Assembly: GCA_046733355.1 (NCBI GenBank)
Contig: JBKPOZ010000032.1
Location: 1-64,000 of the forward strand
Reading direction: 5' to 3'
Length of the DNA: 64,000 bases
Origin: VAZQ01 sp046733355
Lineage (GTDB): Bacteria > Pseudomonadota > Alphaproteobacteria > Rhizobiales > Xanthobacteraceae
The position numbers and the translations under genes were made by a program. Below are positions 40,560 to 48,782 of this stretch, one piece after another; the stretch's first letter is position 1; each line of letters starts with the position of its first letter. A model generated the notes under the pieces. The model was not told the DNA's origin, made no database searches, and saw only the letters and a list, made by a program, of their open reading frames with translations.

Positions 40560-41631
40560 GAGAGCACCCAAGGTCGCGCTGATTGCGGGCGTCACCGGTC
40601 AGGACGGAGCCTATTTGGCCGAGCTTCTCCTTGAAAAAGGCTATGTGGTGCATGGGATCAAACGACGCTCGTCCTCGTTCAATAGCGCGCGTATCGATCA
40701 TCTGATCCACGATCCACACGAGTCCGGCGTCTCGTTTCATCTGCATTTCGGCGACGTCACCGACGCGACCAACATCATTCGGGTCGTGCAGGAGACCCAG
40801 CCCGACGAGATCTACAATCTCGCCGCGCAGTCGCACGTGCAGGTGTCGTTTGAGACGCCCGAATACACCGCGAATGCCGATGGGCTCGGAACGCTGCGCC
40901 TGCTGGAAGCCATCCGCATTCTCGGGCTGCAGAAGAAGACCAGGTTTTACCAGGCTTCCACCTCCGAGCTGTTCGGCAAGACACAACAGGTCCCGCAGAA
41001 CGAGGCGACGCCGTTTTATCCGCGCTCTCCCTACGGCGCCGCAAAACTCTATGCCTATTGGATCACGGTGAACTACCGGGAAGCATACGGATTTCACGCG
41101 TCAAACGGCATCCTGTTCAATCACGAAAGCCCGATTCGTGGCGAGACCTTCGTCACGCGCAAGATCACGCGCGCCGTTGCTGCCATCAAGCACGGCATGC
41201 AGCGCAAGCTCTTTCTTGGCAATCTCGACGCGCGGCGCGACTGGGGCCATGCGCGCGATTTCGTGCGCGGGATGTGGCTCATCCTGCAGCAGGAGAAACC
41301 GGACGATTATGTGCTTGCCACTGGCGAGAGCCATTCCGTGCGCGAGTTCGTGGAAAAGGCTTTTGCGCATATTGACCGCACCATCGTGTGGGAGGGCGCC
41401 GGCGCGGATGAGAAGGGCATCGAGAGGCGAAGCGGAGAAGTTCTGGTCGAGATCGATCCACGTTATTTCCGGCCGACCGAAGTGGATCATCTGCGAGGCG
41501 ATGCGACCAAGGCGCAGCGCGAGCTCGGCTGGAAGCATGAGATCAGCTTCGAGGTTCTGGTGCGAGACATGGTCGATTCCGATCTCACCGCATTGCTGGG
41601 CGAGCAGGAACGGCGCAACCGCAACGCGTAA
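40552..41631 (+). CDS. gmd: GDP-mannose 4,6-dehydratase
   Basis: Converts GDP-D-mannose to GDP-4-keto-6-deoxy-D-mannose, the first step to GDP-fucose, GDP-rhamnose or GDP-perosamine used in surface polysaccharides. The 359-residue short-chain dehydrogenase has the NADP motif GVTGQDGAY (13-21), IKRRSSSFN, the active-site STSELFGK, and the catalytic YGAAK in SPYGAAKLYAYW. NHESPIRGETFVTRK is also characteristic. The start at 40552 overlaps the previous gene. The usual partner (fcl, rmd or per) is not nearby. Confidence 0.95.
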   Translation: MPERAPKVALIAGVTGQDGAYLAELLLEKGYVVHGIKRRSSSFNSARIDHLIHDPHESGVSFHLHFGDVTDATNIIRVVQETQPDEIYNLAAQSHVQVSFETPEYTANADGLGTLRLLEAIRILGLQKKTRFYQASTSELFGKTQQVPQNEATPFYPRSPYGAAKLYAYWITVNYREAYGFHASNGILFNHESPIRGETFVTRKITRAVAAIKHGMQRKLFLGNLDARRDWGHARDFVRGMWLILQQEKPDDYVLATGESHSVREFVEKAFAHIDRTIVWEGAGADEKGIERRSGEVLVEIDPRYFRPTEVDHLRGDATKAQRELGWKHEISFEVLVRDMVDSDLTALLGEQERRNRNA

Positions 41632-41640
41632 ACATGGCCC

Positions 41641-41737
41641 GTAGCCGGGGTGAGCGTTAGCGGAACCCCTGGCCTACTCGGCCGGCCAGTGCGTGTCCGA
41701 CGCAACCCGGATATACCTGCCGCTCTATCCGGGCTAC
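41641..41737. repeat. REP-like palindrome, GTAGCCGGGGTGAGCG variant
   Basis: GTAGCCGGGGTGAGCGTTAG at the left and ACCCGGATATACC...TATCCGGGCTAC at the right form imperfect arms. It lies between gmd and the third Bug receptor gene, ten bases after the gmd stop. Confidence 0.7.
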
Positions 41738-41759
41738 GGTTGTGTGGATGGGCGAAGAG

Positions 41760-42752
41760 ATGCCGAGCAGCCCGACACGCCGGCGCCTGCTGAAGGGTGC
41801 CGCGGCTGCGCTCGCCACAAGCGTGCTGGTGCGCGCGCGCACGGCGCATGCGGCCTATCCCGATCGGCCGATCAAGATCGTCGTCGCCAATACCCCGGGT
41901 GGTCCGTCCGATATCATCGCGCGCTTCATGGCGGCCGCCATGCAGGAGCCCCTGGGCGCGAGCATCATCGTGGAGAACAAGGGAGGTGCCGGCGGCAATA
42001 TCGGCATGGGTATGGTCGCGCGCGCGGAGCCCGATGGCTATACCATTCTGCTTGCGACGAGCGCCTACGCGGTCAACCCCGGTCTGTACCAGTCGCTTCC
42101 CTACGACCCGTTCAAGGACTTTGTCGCCGTTTGCGAGCTCGCCGTCTCTCCGCATGTGTTTGCGGTGAAGCCCGATCTGCCTGTCTCGACCATGAAGGAG
42201 TTTGTCGCGCTCGCAAAAACCAGCCAGGAAAAATTCAACGTCTCCGTTCCGCCGATCGGGACCACGCCGCAGCTGCAAGCCGAAGTCCTCAAATTGCACG
42301 AGGGGCTGCAAGGTATGGCAAGCGTGGTATTCGCAGGCGGCGGCGACGCGCTCAAGGCGCTGATGAGCGGCACGGTGCAGCTCAGCTCCGGCGTGCTCGC
42401 ACCCGCGCATCCTCACCTCAAGGCGGGAACCATCAAGGGGCTTGCGGTCACCGGGCGCGCGCGCTGGCACGATCTGCAGCAAATCCCGACCATGCTGGAG
42501 TCGGGCTACCCGGATTTTGTCTTCGAAACGTATACGGCGCTCATGGCTCCGACGAAGACACCGCCTGAAATCGTCGGTCAGCTCGAGCGGGTCGCGCTCG
42601 AGGTCCTGCACAGACCGGACATGCGAGAAAAGCTCACCCAGGCCGGTTTCGAGGTGACCGCTAAACCGGGCAAGGAACACATGGCCCGGGTGGCAAAAGA
42701 AGTGCCCATGTTCGCCGACATCATCGCGCAGGCAGGCATCACGAAGCTGTAG
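41760..42752 (+). CDS. Bug-type periplasmic receptor 3 with a Tat-like signal
   Basis: The 330-residue product has a twin-arginine-type leader, SPTRRRLLKGAAAALA, and then YPDRPIKIVVANTPGGPSDI, VVENKGGAGGNIGMG split by one residue, EPDGYTILLATSA and AGGGDALKALMSGTVQ, the pattern of Bug receptors. Starts at 41742 (GTG), 41748 and 41760 are all in frame; the last gives the most usual Tat leader. It stands alone, without transporter genes, and is not next to the other two Bug receptors. Confidence 0.9.
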   Translation: MPSSPTRRRLLKGAAAALATSVLVRARTAHAAYPDRPIKIVVANTPGGPSDIIARFMAAAMQEPLGASIIVENKGGAGGNIGMGMVARAEPDGYTILLATSAYAVNPGLYQSLPYDPFKDFVAVCELAVSPHVFAVKPDLPVSTMKEFVALAKTSQEKFNVSVPPIGTTPQLQAEVLKLHEGLQGMASVVFAGGGDALKALMSGTVQLSSGVLAPAHPHLKAGTIKGLAVTGRARWHDLQQIPTMLESGYPDFVFETYTALMAPTKTPPEIVGQLERVALEVLHRPDMREKLTQAGFEVTAKPGKEHMARVAKEVPMFADIIAQAGITKL

Positions 42753-42829
42753 CTGGCCCTTACGTCCCCAGTAGCCAAACGGGGGACGAATCGCTTATCA
42801 CGTACGAAACGAGAACACGGGAGGCTCGA

Positions 42830-43159
42830 TTGGTCAGCGCCCGGTTGCTTGCCATGGGCCGGCAGGCTGTTGCCGAAGTGGCGGTCAGCGTCGAGCAGGG
42901 CGACCCGGTTGTGCGTTGCCAGCTGCTTGCCTCGGGGTTTTACGAGGCGCTCAGGCGCGAATTGCGGCAAGCCTGCCAGACGGAGGCGACGCGCAGAACG
43001 CTCATCTCCGCCGCGCAGCGCTGCGACCGCGTCGCCATTGCAAGCATCAGCCCTCCGCGCATGCTGGAAGAGCTACGGGGAGTCGTCGGCACACTGCAGT
43101 CCGACAGCCCGCCTCCGCCGGTGCTGCGCGTGATCCAGGGCGGCCTTTCGCGTGGCTAG
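42830..43159 (+). CDS. Hypothetical protein
   Basis: A 109-residue frame starting at a TTG behind GGGAGG. The protein is predicted helical, with two cysteines, a Pro-rich stretch (SPPPPVLRVIQGG) and no membrane segment or known motif. It converges on the Ku gene with stop codons directly adjacent. Coding is plausible from the ribosome site and codon usage but not proven; I do not recognise a family. Confidence 0.45.
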   Translation: MVSARLLAMGRQAVAEVAVSVEQGDPVVRCQLLASGFYEALRRELRQACQTEATRRTLISAAQRCDRVAIASISPPRMLEELRGVVGTLQSDSPPPPVLRVIQGGLSRG

Positions 43160-44023
43160 CTAGCCGGCGCGACGCTTTTTGCGCTTGTGAGTCTCGGCCG
43201 CTTCCCGCCGACGCGTCGTCGCATGGCGCGCCTTGCCCTTCGACGCTCCGCCGCTCGCCTCGACACTGCGTCGCAACGCATCCATCAGGTTGATCACCTT
43301 GGCTGGCTCGCGCGCGGGCTTCTCGATGGGCTTGCCCTCCCGTTTGCGTTTCAGAAGATCCTTGAGCGCCTCCTCGTATTGGTCCTCGAACTTGTCAGGG
43401 TGGAAGTGCCCCTCTTTGGTCTTCACGATGTGCGTTGCGAGGTCTAGCATGTCTTTCGGAATCTTCTGATCCGGTATGTCGTCGAAATAATCCTTCTCGT
43501 CGCGCACCTCGTAGGGATAACGCAGCGTGATGCCAAGGAGACCTTTGCCGCGGGGCTCGAGCCCGATGATGTGCTCGCGTGAGGTGAACACAACTTTCGC
43601 CAGCGCCACCATGCCTTCCTTGCGGATGGCCTCGCGGATCACCGCAAAAGCCTGCTCGCCGACCTCGCCGTCAGGGGCGATGTAATAAGGGTTGTTGAGA
43701 TAGAGCTCGTCGATCTCGTTGCGCGGGACGAATTGGTCGATGTCGATGACGTGCTTACTGCCGATGGCCACGGCCTCGAGCTCCTCCGGCTCCACCTCGA
43801 TATACTCGCCCTTTGCCACTTCGTAGCCTTTGACGATGTCGGCCGTATCCACCTCATCGCCGGTCTCCGCATCTACCCGCCGATATCTGATGCGGTTGCC
43901 GGTACTCTTGTTGAGCTGGTGGAAGCTGATTTTTTCGCGCTCCGATGTTGCGGGATAGAGAACGATCGGACAGGAGACGAGCGAGAGCTTCAGGTAGCCT
44001 TTCCAGTAAGCGCGCGGCGCCAT
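43160..44023 (-). CDS. ku: Ku protein for non-homologous end joining
   Basis: Bacterial Ku binds DNA double-strand ends as a homodimer and recruits ligase LigD. The 287-residue product starts MAPRAYWKGYLKLSLVSCPI, has the core segments SFHQLNKSTGNRIRYRRVD, GYEVAKGEYIEVEPEEL and VIDIDQFVPRNEID, and ends in a Lys/Arg-rich tail (about 255-287) typical of Ku proteins that extend end-binding. No ligD lies in the window, although rhizobia often keep several ku genes. No LexA-like box was seen in front of it. Confidence 0.96.
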   Translation of the reverse strand: MAPRAYWKGYLKLSLVSCPIVLYPATSEREKISFHQLNKSTGNRIRYRRVDAETGDEVDTADIVKGYEVAKGEYIEVEPEELEAVAIGSKHVIDIDQFVPRNEIDELYLNNPYYIAPDGEVGEQAFAVIREAIRKEGMVALAKVVFTSREHIIGLEPRGKGLLGITLRYPYEVRDEKDYFDDIPDQKIPKDMLDLATHIVKTKEGHFHPDKFEDQYEEALKDLLKRKREGKPIEKPAREPAKVINLMDALRRSVEASGGASKGKARHATTRRREAAETHKRKKRRAG

Positions 44024-44417
44024 GCGAAACTCCGGTAATTAACAAAGCAACTGTATACGGAATCTGGGGTTTTCCGTGCCGGCGCCAAGGCGCCGTTTTC
44101 GTTCCGTTCGCGCGAAATTTACAAACGATGTGCAAACCATTCGTTAACCTCGAAGTTAGTCGCCCAATTCCTGACCCGGCATCCTGAGGCGCGAGCGAGC
44201 ACGCATGTGGGCCTGCCCGACATGCGAACTTTAGTATGCGATCTCCGGTCCTCGGCCTGGCTCATTCGCTTTGCATCAGATAGCGCACCTCAGCTGCCAT
44301 GAACTCCTCGCGGGAGCATGGGCCGAGATCCTCCAGCCCTTTTCGGACCCAAGCATCCGCTCAACGCGTGGGCCATAGCTGCGCACCAGCATATACGCCA
44401 GCTTGAGTACCAGCGCC
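44024..44417. other. Non-coding gap with repeat debris and a gene relic
   Basis: Nearly 400 bases separate ku from the second vapB. Apart from the glpD relic at 44277-44390, I see only a short piece of the TCATCCTGAGG repeat at 44180-44200 (CATCCTGAGGCGCGAGCGAG). The ku promoter should lie in the AT-richer part near 44040-44160. No RNA gene is evident. Confidence 0.6.
44277..44390 (-). pseudogene. Relic of a second glpD copy
   Basis: This 114-base stretch aligns with intact glpD at 45163-45277 in the same orientation, with roughly four in five bases identical by eye. Shared blocks include AGATAGCGCACCTC and CTCAACGCGTG, and GCCATAGCTGCGCAC near the end. One base is missing in the relic near 44345, and its reading frame is broken. 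It corresponds to the C-terminal region RLVRSYGTRVERVLG to AEVRYL of GlpD. It appears to be what is left of a duplicated or earlier glpD. Confidence 0.8.
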
Positions 44418-44573
44418 ATGGCGCAGGCCTATACGGGCGCAGGCGTGACCGAAACCATCAGAGTGGCGCTGAAAAAACTGGCGTCGATGAAGGCGCAACA
44501 AGAACTGCTGAAGCTTCGCGGAAAAGTGAAATTCTCGATGACCAGCGATGAACTGAAATACGATCGGGAATGA
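44418..44573 (+). CDS. vapB: Short VapB-like antitoxin
   Basis: A 51-residue protein, MAQAYTGAGVTETIRVALKK followed by a charged helix and LLKLRGKVKFSMTSDELKYD. The TETIRVAL and LRGKVKF blocks match VapB antitoxins of the ribbon-helix-helix type. Such proteins normally have about 15 more N-terminal residues forming the DNA-contacting strand; here the coding region begins where the glpD relic ends, so the N-terminus may be truncated. It overlaps the toxin gene by four bases (ATGA). Confidence 0.75.
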   Translation: MAQAYTGAGVTETIRVALKKLASMKAQQELLKLRGKVKFSMTSDELKYDRE

Positions 44574-44944
44574 TTGCGGCAGACACGAGTTCGCTGGTCG
44601 CCTACTTCAATGGTAAATCGGGAGTCGATGCCGAGCGGCTCGCGACCGCTTTGGCGGCTGGCGATCTCGTTCTGCCGCCAATCGTGCTCACCGAAATGCT
44701 GAGCGATCCGGTCAGCTCAACCGCCATTGAAAAGCAGATTCGGGAACTTCCAATACTTGAGATGCATGACGGCTATTGGATACGCGCAGGGCACGCGCGC
44801 CGGATTGTTCTAAGAAAGGGCTTCAAAGCCAGAGTGAGGGATGCGCTTATCGCCCAATCGTGCATCGACCACGACGTCGCGCTGATCACCCGCGATCGCG
44901 ACTTCCGCCACTTCGTCGTGCACTGCGGCTTAACGCTCGCCTGA
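44570..44944 (+). CDS. vapC: VapC-type PIN-domain toxin (second pair)
   Basis: A 124-residue PIN-domain RNase. Active-site acids are visible at Asp5 (AADTSSLV), Glu42 (VLTEML), Asp91 (RDALIAQ) and Asp109 (ITRDRDF). The HDVALITRDRDFRHF block is typical of VapC. It is unrelated in detail to the first VapC at 1063. Coupling to the short antitoxin suggests it is still controlled, although the antitoxin looks N-terminally short. Confidence 0.9.
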   Translation: MIAADTSSLVAYFNGKSGVDAERLATALAAGDLVLPPIVLTEMLSDPVSSTAIEKQIRELPILEMHDGYWIRAGHARRIVLRKGFKARVRDALIAQSCIDHDVALITRDRDFRHFVVHCGLTLA

Positions 44945-45027
44945 TAACCAGCCGCAAGCGCAATCCGTCATGCCCGCGGGGGACACTGGGGGTTGCCGAC
45001 TAACCACCTGGCAAACCCCGCGCCGCT

Positions 45028-46524
45028 TCAGGCGCTCTGGCTGCCGATGCTTTCGATCATGAAGCGGGCGAGGCGCGTGCGCTCGTCGGCAGAAAGGCGC
45101 AGGCCAAGCTTGGTGCGGCGCCACAGCACATCGTCCGCGCTCTGCGCCCACTCGCGCTCCACGAGATAGCGCACCTCGGCTGCGGTGAGCTCGTCTCCGA
45201 AGCAGGGGCCGAGCTCTTCGAGCCGCTGCGCGGGGCCGAGCACGCGCTCAACGCGTGTGCCATAGCTGCGCACGAGCCGCTCGGCATTGCGCGAGCTCAG
45301 ATAGGGACGCGCGCGTCGTGTTGCCGTCACGAGCTCCTCGACGCGCTCGGGCGTAAAATCGCCGCCCGGCAGCGGCGCATTCGCCGTCCATGCCGGGCCG
45401 AGCTTGAAGAGATGCGCGAGCCGGGCGAGCGCATGCTCGGCCAGGCGACGATAGGTGGTGATCTTGCCTCCGTACACGGTGAGGAGGGGCGCCGTTCCCG
45501 CGTCTTCGTCGAGATGCAGAAGATAGTCGCGGCTGACGTCCTGCGAGCGGCGCGAGCCGTCGTCGCAGAGCGCGCGCACTCCGGCGAATGACCAGACAAC
45601 CTGCTGCGGATTAATCGCGATGCGAAAATGCTGATTGGCGGCTTCGCAGAGATAAGCCATCTCATCGGGATCAGCGCGAACCGTGCCGGGGTTCCCGGCA
45701 AAGTTGCGGTCTGTCGTTCCGATCAAGGTGAAATCCTGCTGGAACGGCAGCGCGAATACGACCCGTCCATCACGCAACTGAAAGATATAGGCGTGGTCAT
45801 GCTCGAACAGGCGCGGCACCACGATGTGGCTGCCCTTGTCGAGGCGCAGCGGGAGCGGCAGGCGACCGCCAAGTGCCTGCGCGGCGAAAAGATCGAGCCA
45901 GGGGCCGGTCGCATTGATCAGCACGCGCGCTGTGGCCGAATCACGACGTCCAAGGCTTTCCAGCAGAATCTGCCATTCTTTGCCACGCGTGGCGCTCACG
46001 CATCGCGTGCGGGTGCGGACGACGGCCCCCTGCTCGGCTGCGTCCACCGCGTTGAGAACGACCAGACGCGCATCGTCGACAAAACAATCCGAATACAGGA
46101 AGGCGCGACCCTGGCCCCCTTTAAGAGGGTTGCCGAGCGCACTCGCGTCGAGCGCAACGGTCGCGGTGTCCGGAAGAATCTTCCGGCTGCCAAGGTGATC
46201 ATAGATGAAGAGGGCAATGCGGAGCATCCAGGCGGGGCGACCTCCTGCCTCGGCAGGCAAAACGAAGCGCATGGGGCGGATCAGGTGCGGCGCGATGCGC
46301 AGCATCACCTCGCGCTCGACAAGCGCCTCGCGCACCAGACGGAACCAGCCGTGCTCGAGATAGCGCAGGCCGCCGTGGATCAGCTTGGTGGAAGCCGAGG
46401 AGGTGCCCGATGCCAGGTCGTTCTGCTCGACCAGCAGCACCGAGAGGCCGCGCCCTGCCGCGTCGCGCGCGATCCCTGTCCCGTTAATGCCGCCGCCCAC
46501 AATGGCGAGATCGAAGTCAGCCAT
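45028..46524 (-). CDS. glpD: Glycerol-3-phosphate dehydrogenase, aerobic FAD type
   Basis: Membrane-associated enzyme that oxidises glycerol 3-phosphate to dihydroxyacetone phosphate and feeds electrons to quinone. The 498-residue product has the FAD motif IVGGGINGTGIARDAAGRG, SSASTKLIHGGLRYLEHG, and later TVYGGKITTYRRLAEHAL, all diagnostic of GlpD. The C-terminal domain (about 400-498) ends ERTRLARFMIESIGSQ. No glpF, glpK or glpR is nearby. A degenerate copy of part of the gene lies beyond its 3' end at 44277, with vapBC between. Confidence 0.96.
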   Translation of the reverse strand: MADFDLAIVGGGINGTGIARDAAGRGLSVLLVEQNDLASGTSSASTKLIHGGLRYLEHGWFRLVREALVEREVMLRIAPHLIRPMRFVLPAEAGGRPAWMLRIALFIYDHLGSRKILPDTATVALDASALGNPLKGGQGRAFLYSDCFVDDARLVVLNAVDAAEQGAVVRTRTRCVSATRGKEWQILLESLGRRDSATARVLINATGPWLDLFAAQALGGRLPLPLRLDKGSHIVVPRLFEHDHAYIFQLRDGRVVFALPFQQDFTLIGTTDRNFAGNPGTVRADPDEMAYLCEAANQHFRIAINPQQVVWSFAGVRALCDDGSRRSQDVSRDYLLHLDEDAGTAPLLTVYGGKITTYRRLAEHALARLAHLFKLGPAWTANAPLPGGDFTPERVEELVTATRRARPYLSSRNAERLVRSYGTRVERVLGPAQRLEELGPCFGDELTAAEVRYLVEREWAQSADDVLWRRTKLGLRLSADERTRLARFMIESIGSQSA

Positions 46525-46555
46525 TTATGTTCACGACAAACGACAGGAGGGCACA

Positions 46556-47257
46556 ATGGATTACCGTGAGCGGCATGTGATCGTAACCGGCGGAACGGGC
46601 GCGCTCGGCTCGGCTGTGGTGAATTTGCTCGTGCGCGCGGGAGCCGTTTGCCACGTACCGTTCATACACCGAGCGGAAGCGGAGCGGTTTGCGCTGCGCA
46701 ACGAGGCAAGCGTCATTCTGGCTGAGGTTGCCGATCTGGCCGATGAGACGGCAGTGGCCACGTTTTACAAAAACGTGCCGCAGCTTTGGGCGTCCATTCA
46801 TCTCGCCGGCGGCTTTGCCATGAGTCCGTTGGCGGACACCAGCAAATCCGACCTGATGAAACAGATCGATATGAACTTCACGACAGCCTTTCTGTGCTGC
46901 AGGGCCGCGGTCACGGCGATGCTGCGTGAGGGGCGGGGAGGACGCATCGTCAACGTGGCGAGCCGGCCGGCGCTCGAATGGCGGCTGGGAAGCGGCGTGG
47001 CGGCCTATGCGGCGAGCAAGGCCGCGGTCGCGGCGCTCACCACCGCCTTGGCCGAGGAGGTCGCAAGCCGCGAGATCCTGGTCAATGCGGTTGCGCCTTC
47101 CACCATGGACACCGAGGCCAACCGGAAGGCCATGCCGAAAGCCGATCACGCTGCCTGGCCGAAGGTCGAGGAAGTGGCAGCCGTGATCCTGTTTCTTGCG
47201 TCGCCGGAAAATCGCGTCACGCGCGGCGCCGTCGTACCGGTCTATGGCCGCAGCTAG
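46556..47257 (+). CDS. SDR family oxidoreductase
   Basis: A 233-residue short-chain dehydrogenase with the cofactor motif VTGGTGALGSAVV, an intact catalytic set (Ser in VNVASRPA, and YAASK), and ILVNAVAPSTMDTEANRK. AGGAGGG precedes the ATG at 46556. Unlike the SDR genes at 28509 and 36840 its active site is complete. It is divergent from glpD with only 31 bases between starts, and converges on the malonyl-CoA decarboxylase gene with overlapping stops. Substrate unknown. Confidence 0.9.
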   Translation: MDYRERHVIVTGGTGALGSAVVNLLVRAGAVCHVPFIHRAEAERFALRNEASVILAEVADLADETAVATFYKNVPQLWASIHLAGGFAMSPLADTSKSDLMKQIDMNFTTAFLCCRAAVTAMLREGRGGRIVNVASRPALEWRLGSGVAAYAASKAAVAALTTALAEEVASREILVNAVAPSTMDTEANRKAMPKADHAAWPKVEEVAAVILFLASPENRVTRGAVVPVYGRS

Positions 47258-48621
47258 GTCTCGCTTGCGCTGACTTCGCGCAAAGGCGCGCGCACCAGCC
47301 TGTTCACACCCGATGCCGCAATGATCGCGTGCTGCTGGGCGTAGGCTTCGTGGTTCTTTTCGATATCATCGAGATCGTAGAGATAATTCACCATGACCCC
47401 GTGCGATTGCGCAAGCGCGCGCGGTGATGTGTCGGCGAGAACATTGATGCGTTCGAGACGCGCCCCGTTGCCCAGATGAAAACGCGCCACGGGATCAAGC
47501 GGGGTGCCGTGGGAATTGCGCACGCGCAGGAAATACCACGCGGCCGCGCGGAGCAAAGGCTCGCGCACGATTTCCACCATCTGCGGATCGCGCCACCACT
47601 CGGGCCGATCGAGGCCGGCGAGTGCCGCGCGATCCTCCTCGGCGAGCGCCATGCTCGCTGCGCCGGCGCGTTCGCGCTTGAGCCATGTGGCAAAAGCCGG
47701 CACCGGCGAAAGCGTAACAAAGGTGGACAGTCGCGGCATTTCGCGGCGAACTTCCTCAACCACCTGCTTGATTAGAAAATGGCCGAAGGAAACGCCGCCG
47801 AGGCCGCGCTGGCAATTCGAAATGGAATAGAACACCGCCGACGTCGCGCGCTCGAGATCGTCCCGGGTGACCTCGGTCGACAGGATCGGCGCAATGGCTG
47901 ACGGAATGCCGCGAGTGAGCGCGACTTCGACGAAGATAAGCGGCTCGTCGCCAAGCGCAGGATGGAAAAACGCATAGCAGCGGCGGCCCGGAGAATCGAT
48001 GCGCCGGCGCAGGTCGTTCCAGTCGCGGATCTCATGCACCGCTTCATAGCGGATGATCTTCTCGAGAATGCGCGCGGGCGTCGACCAGTCGATCCTGCGC
48101 AGCACGAGGAAGCCGCGGTTGAACCAGGACGAGAACAGATGCAGGAAATCATCGTCGAGCACTTCCAGATCGGCCCGGCGATCGAGGGCGTCCATCAGCT
48201 GCTCGCGCATGCGCACGAGGGCGCGCGTGCCATCGGGAGCGAGATTGAGCCGCCGCAGCAACTCGAGCCGCCGCGGCTCGGAAGCGCGGTGCATCTTCGA
48301 CGCGTTGGCTTCCGTGCGTGCGTTGAGCCACGCCGTCACTGCCGCGCTGAGCCGCTCCTGGTCGGGACCGAAGCGGCTGGCGAGGGCCTCGAAGAAGGCA
48401 ATGCGAGGCCCGATGGTGAGCTCTGCGTACTGGGCGAGAATCTCGCCGGCGAGGCCGATCCCGGACGCCTCGCCGCGACCGGAAAGAAGGTCTTCGCAGA
48501 GCTGAATGAGATTCGTGAAGCGCTGCTCGTCGGCTCCGCGCCGGTGCGAACGGTCAACCAGCGCCCGCCCGCGCTCGGCAATGGATTGCAGCATGTCGCC
48601 AAAGAACGAGGTGGTGCTCAC
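47254..48621 (-). CDS. Malonyl-CoA decarboxylase
   Basis: Converts malonyl-CoA to acetyl-CoA and CO2. The 455-residue product has the N-terminal helical domain and the catalytic GNAT-like domain with FFHPALGDEPLIFVEVAL, SISNCQRGLGGVSFGHFLIK (Ser and His expected at the active site) and FVTLSPVPAFATWL. The GTG at 48621 gives the common start (STTSFFGDML); the frame is open back to a TTG at 48675. It is divergent from a CaiB CoA-transferase, and the two could form a malonate-utilisation pair. Confidence 0.93.
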   Translation of the reverse strand: MSTTSFFGDMLQSIAERGRALVDRSHRRGADEQRFTNLIQLCEDLLSGRGEASGIGLAGEILAQYAELTIGPRIAFFEALASRFGPDQERLSAAVTAWLNARTEANASKMHRASEPRRLELLRRLNLAPDGTRALVRMREQLMDALDRRADLEVLDDDFLHLFSSWFNRGFLVLRRIDWSTPARILEKIIRYEAVHEIRDWNDLRRRIDSPGRRCYAFFHPALGDEPLIFVEVALTRGIPSAIAPILSTEVTRDDLERATSAVFYSISNCQRGLGGVSFGHFLIKQVVEEVRREMPRLSTFVTLSPVPAFATWLKRERAGAASMALAEEDRAALAGLDRPEWWRDPQMVEIVREPLLRAAAWYFLRVRNSHGTPLDPVARFHLGNGARLERINVLADTSPRALAQSHGVMVNYLYDLDDIEKNHEAYAQQHAIIAASGVNRLVRAPLREVSASET

Positions 48622-48782
48622 TTCCTGCCCAATCGCGTCAGCCGGTGCCAAACTAAATAGGTTGCCGGTGACCAATTCACAAATCGTGCCAGTGGTTCAA
48701 TTGAGGGCTATGGACAAGCCTGCCTGCGCAGGCCAGAGAAGCGGCACTTCGCGCAAAAAGAGTACAGCCAAGGAGTTATCTA

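Noticed and set aside
44318..44551. A 77-codon frame overlapping the second vapB
   Set aside because: The 51-residue frame in another phase has VapB motifs and couples to vapC; this longer one starts within the glpD relic.
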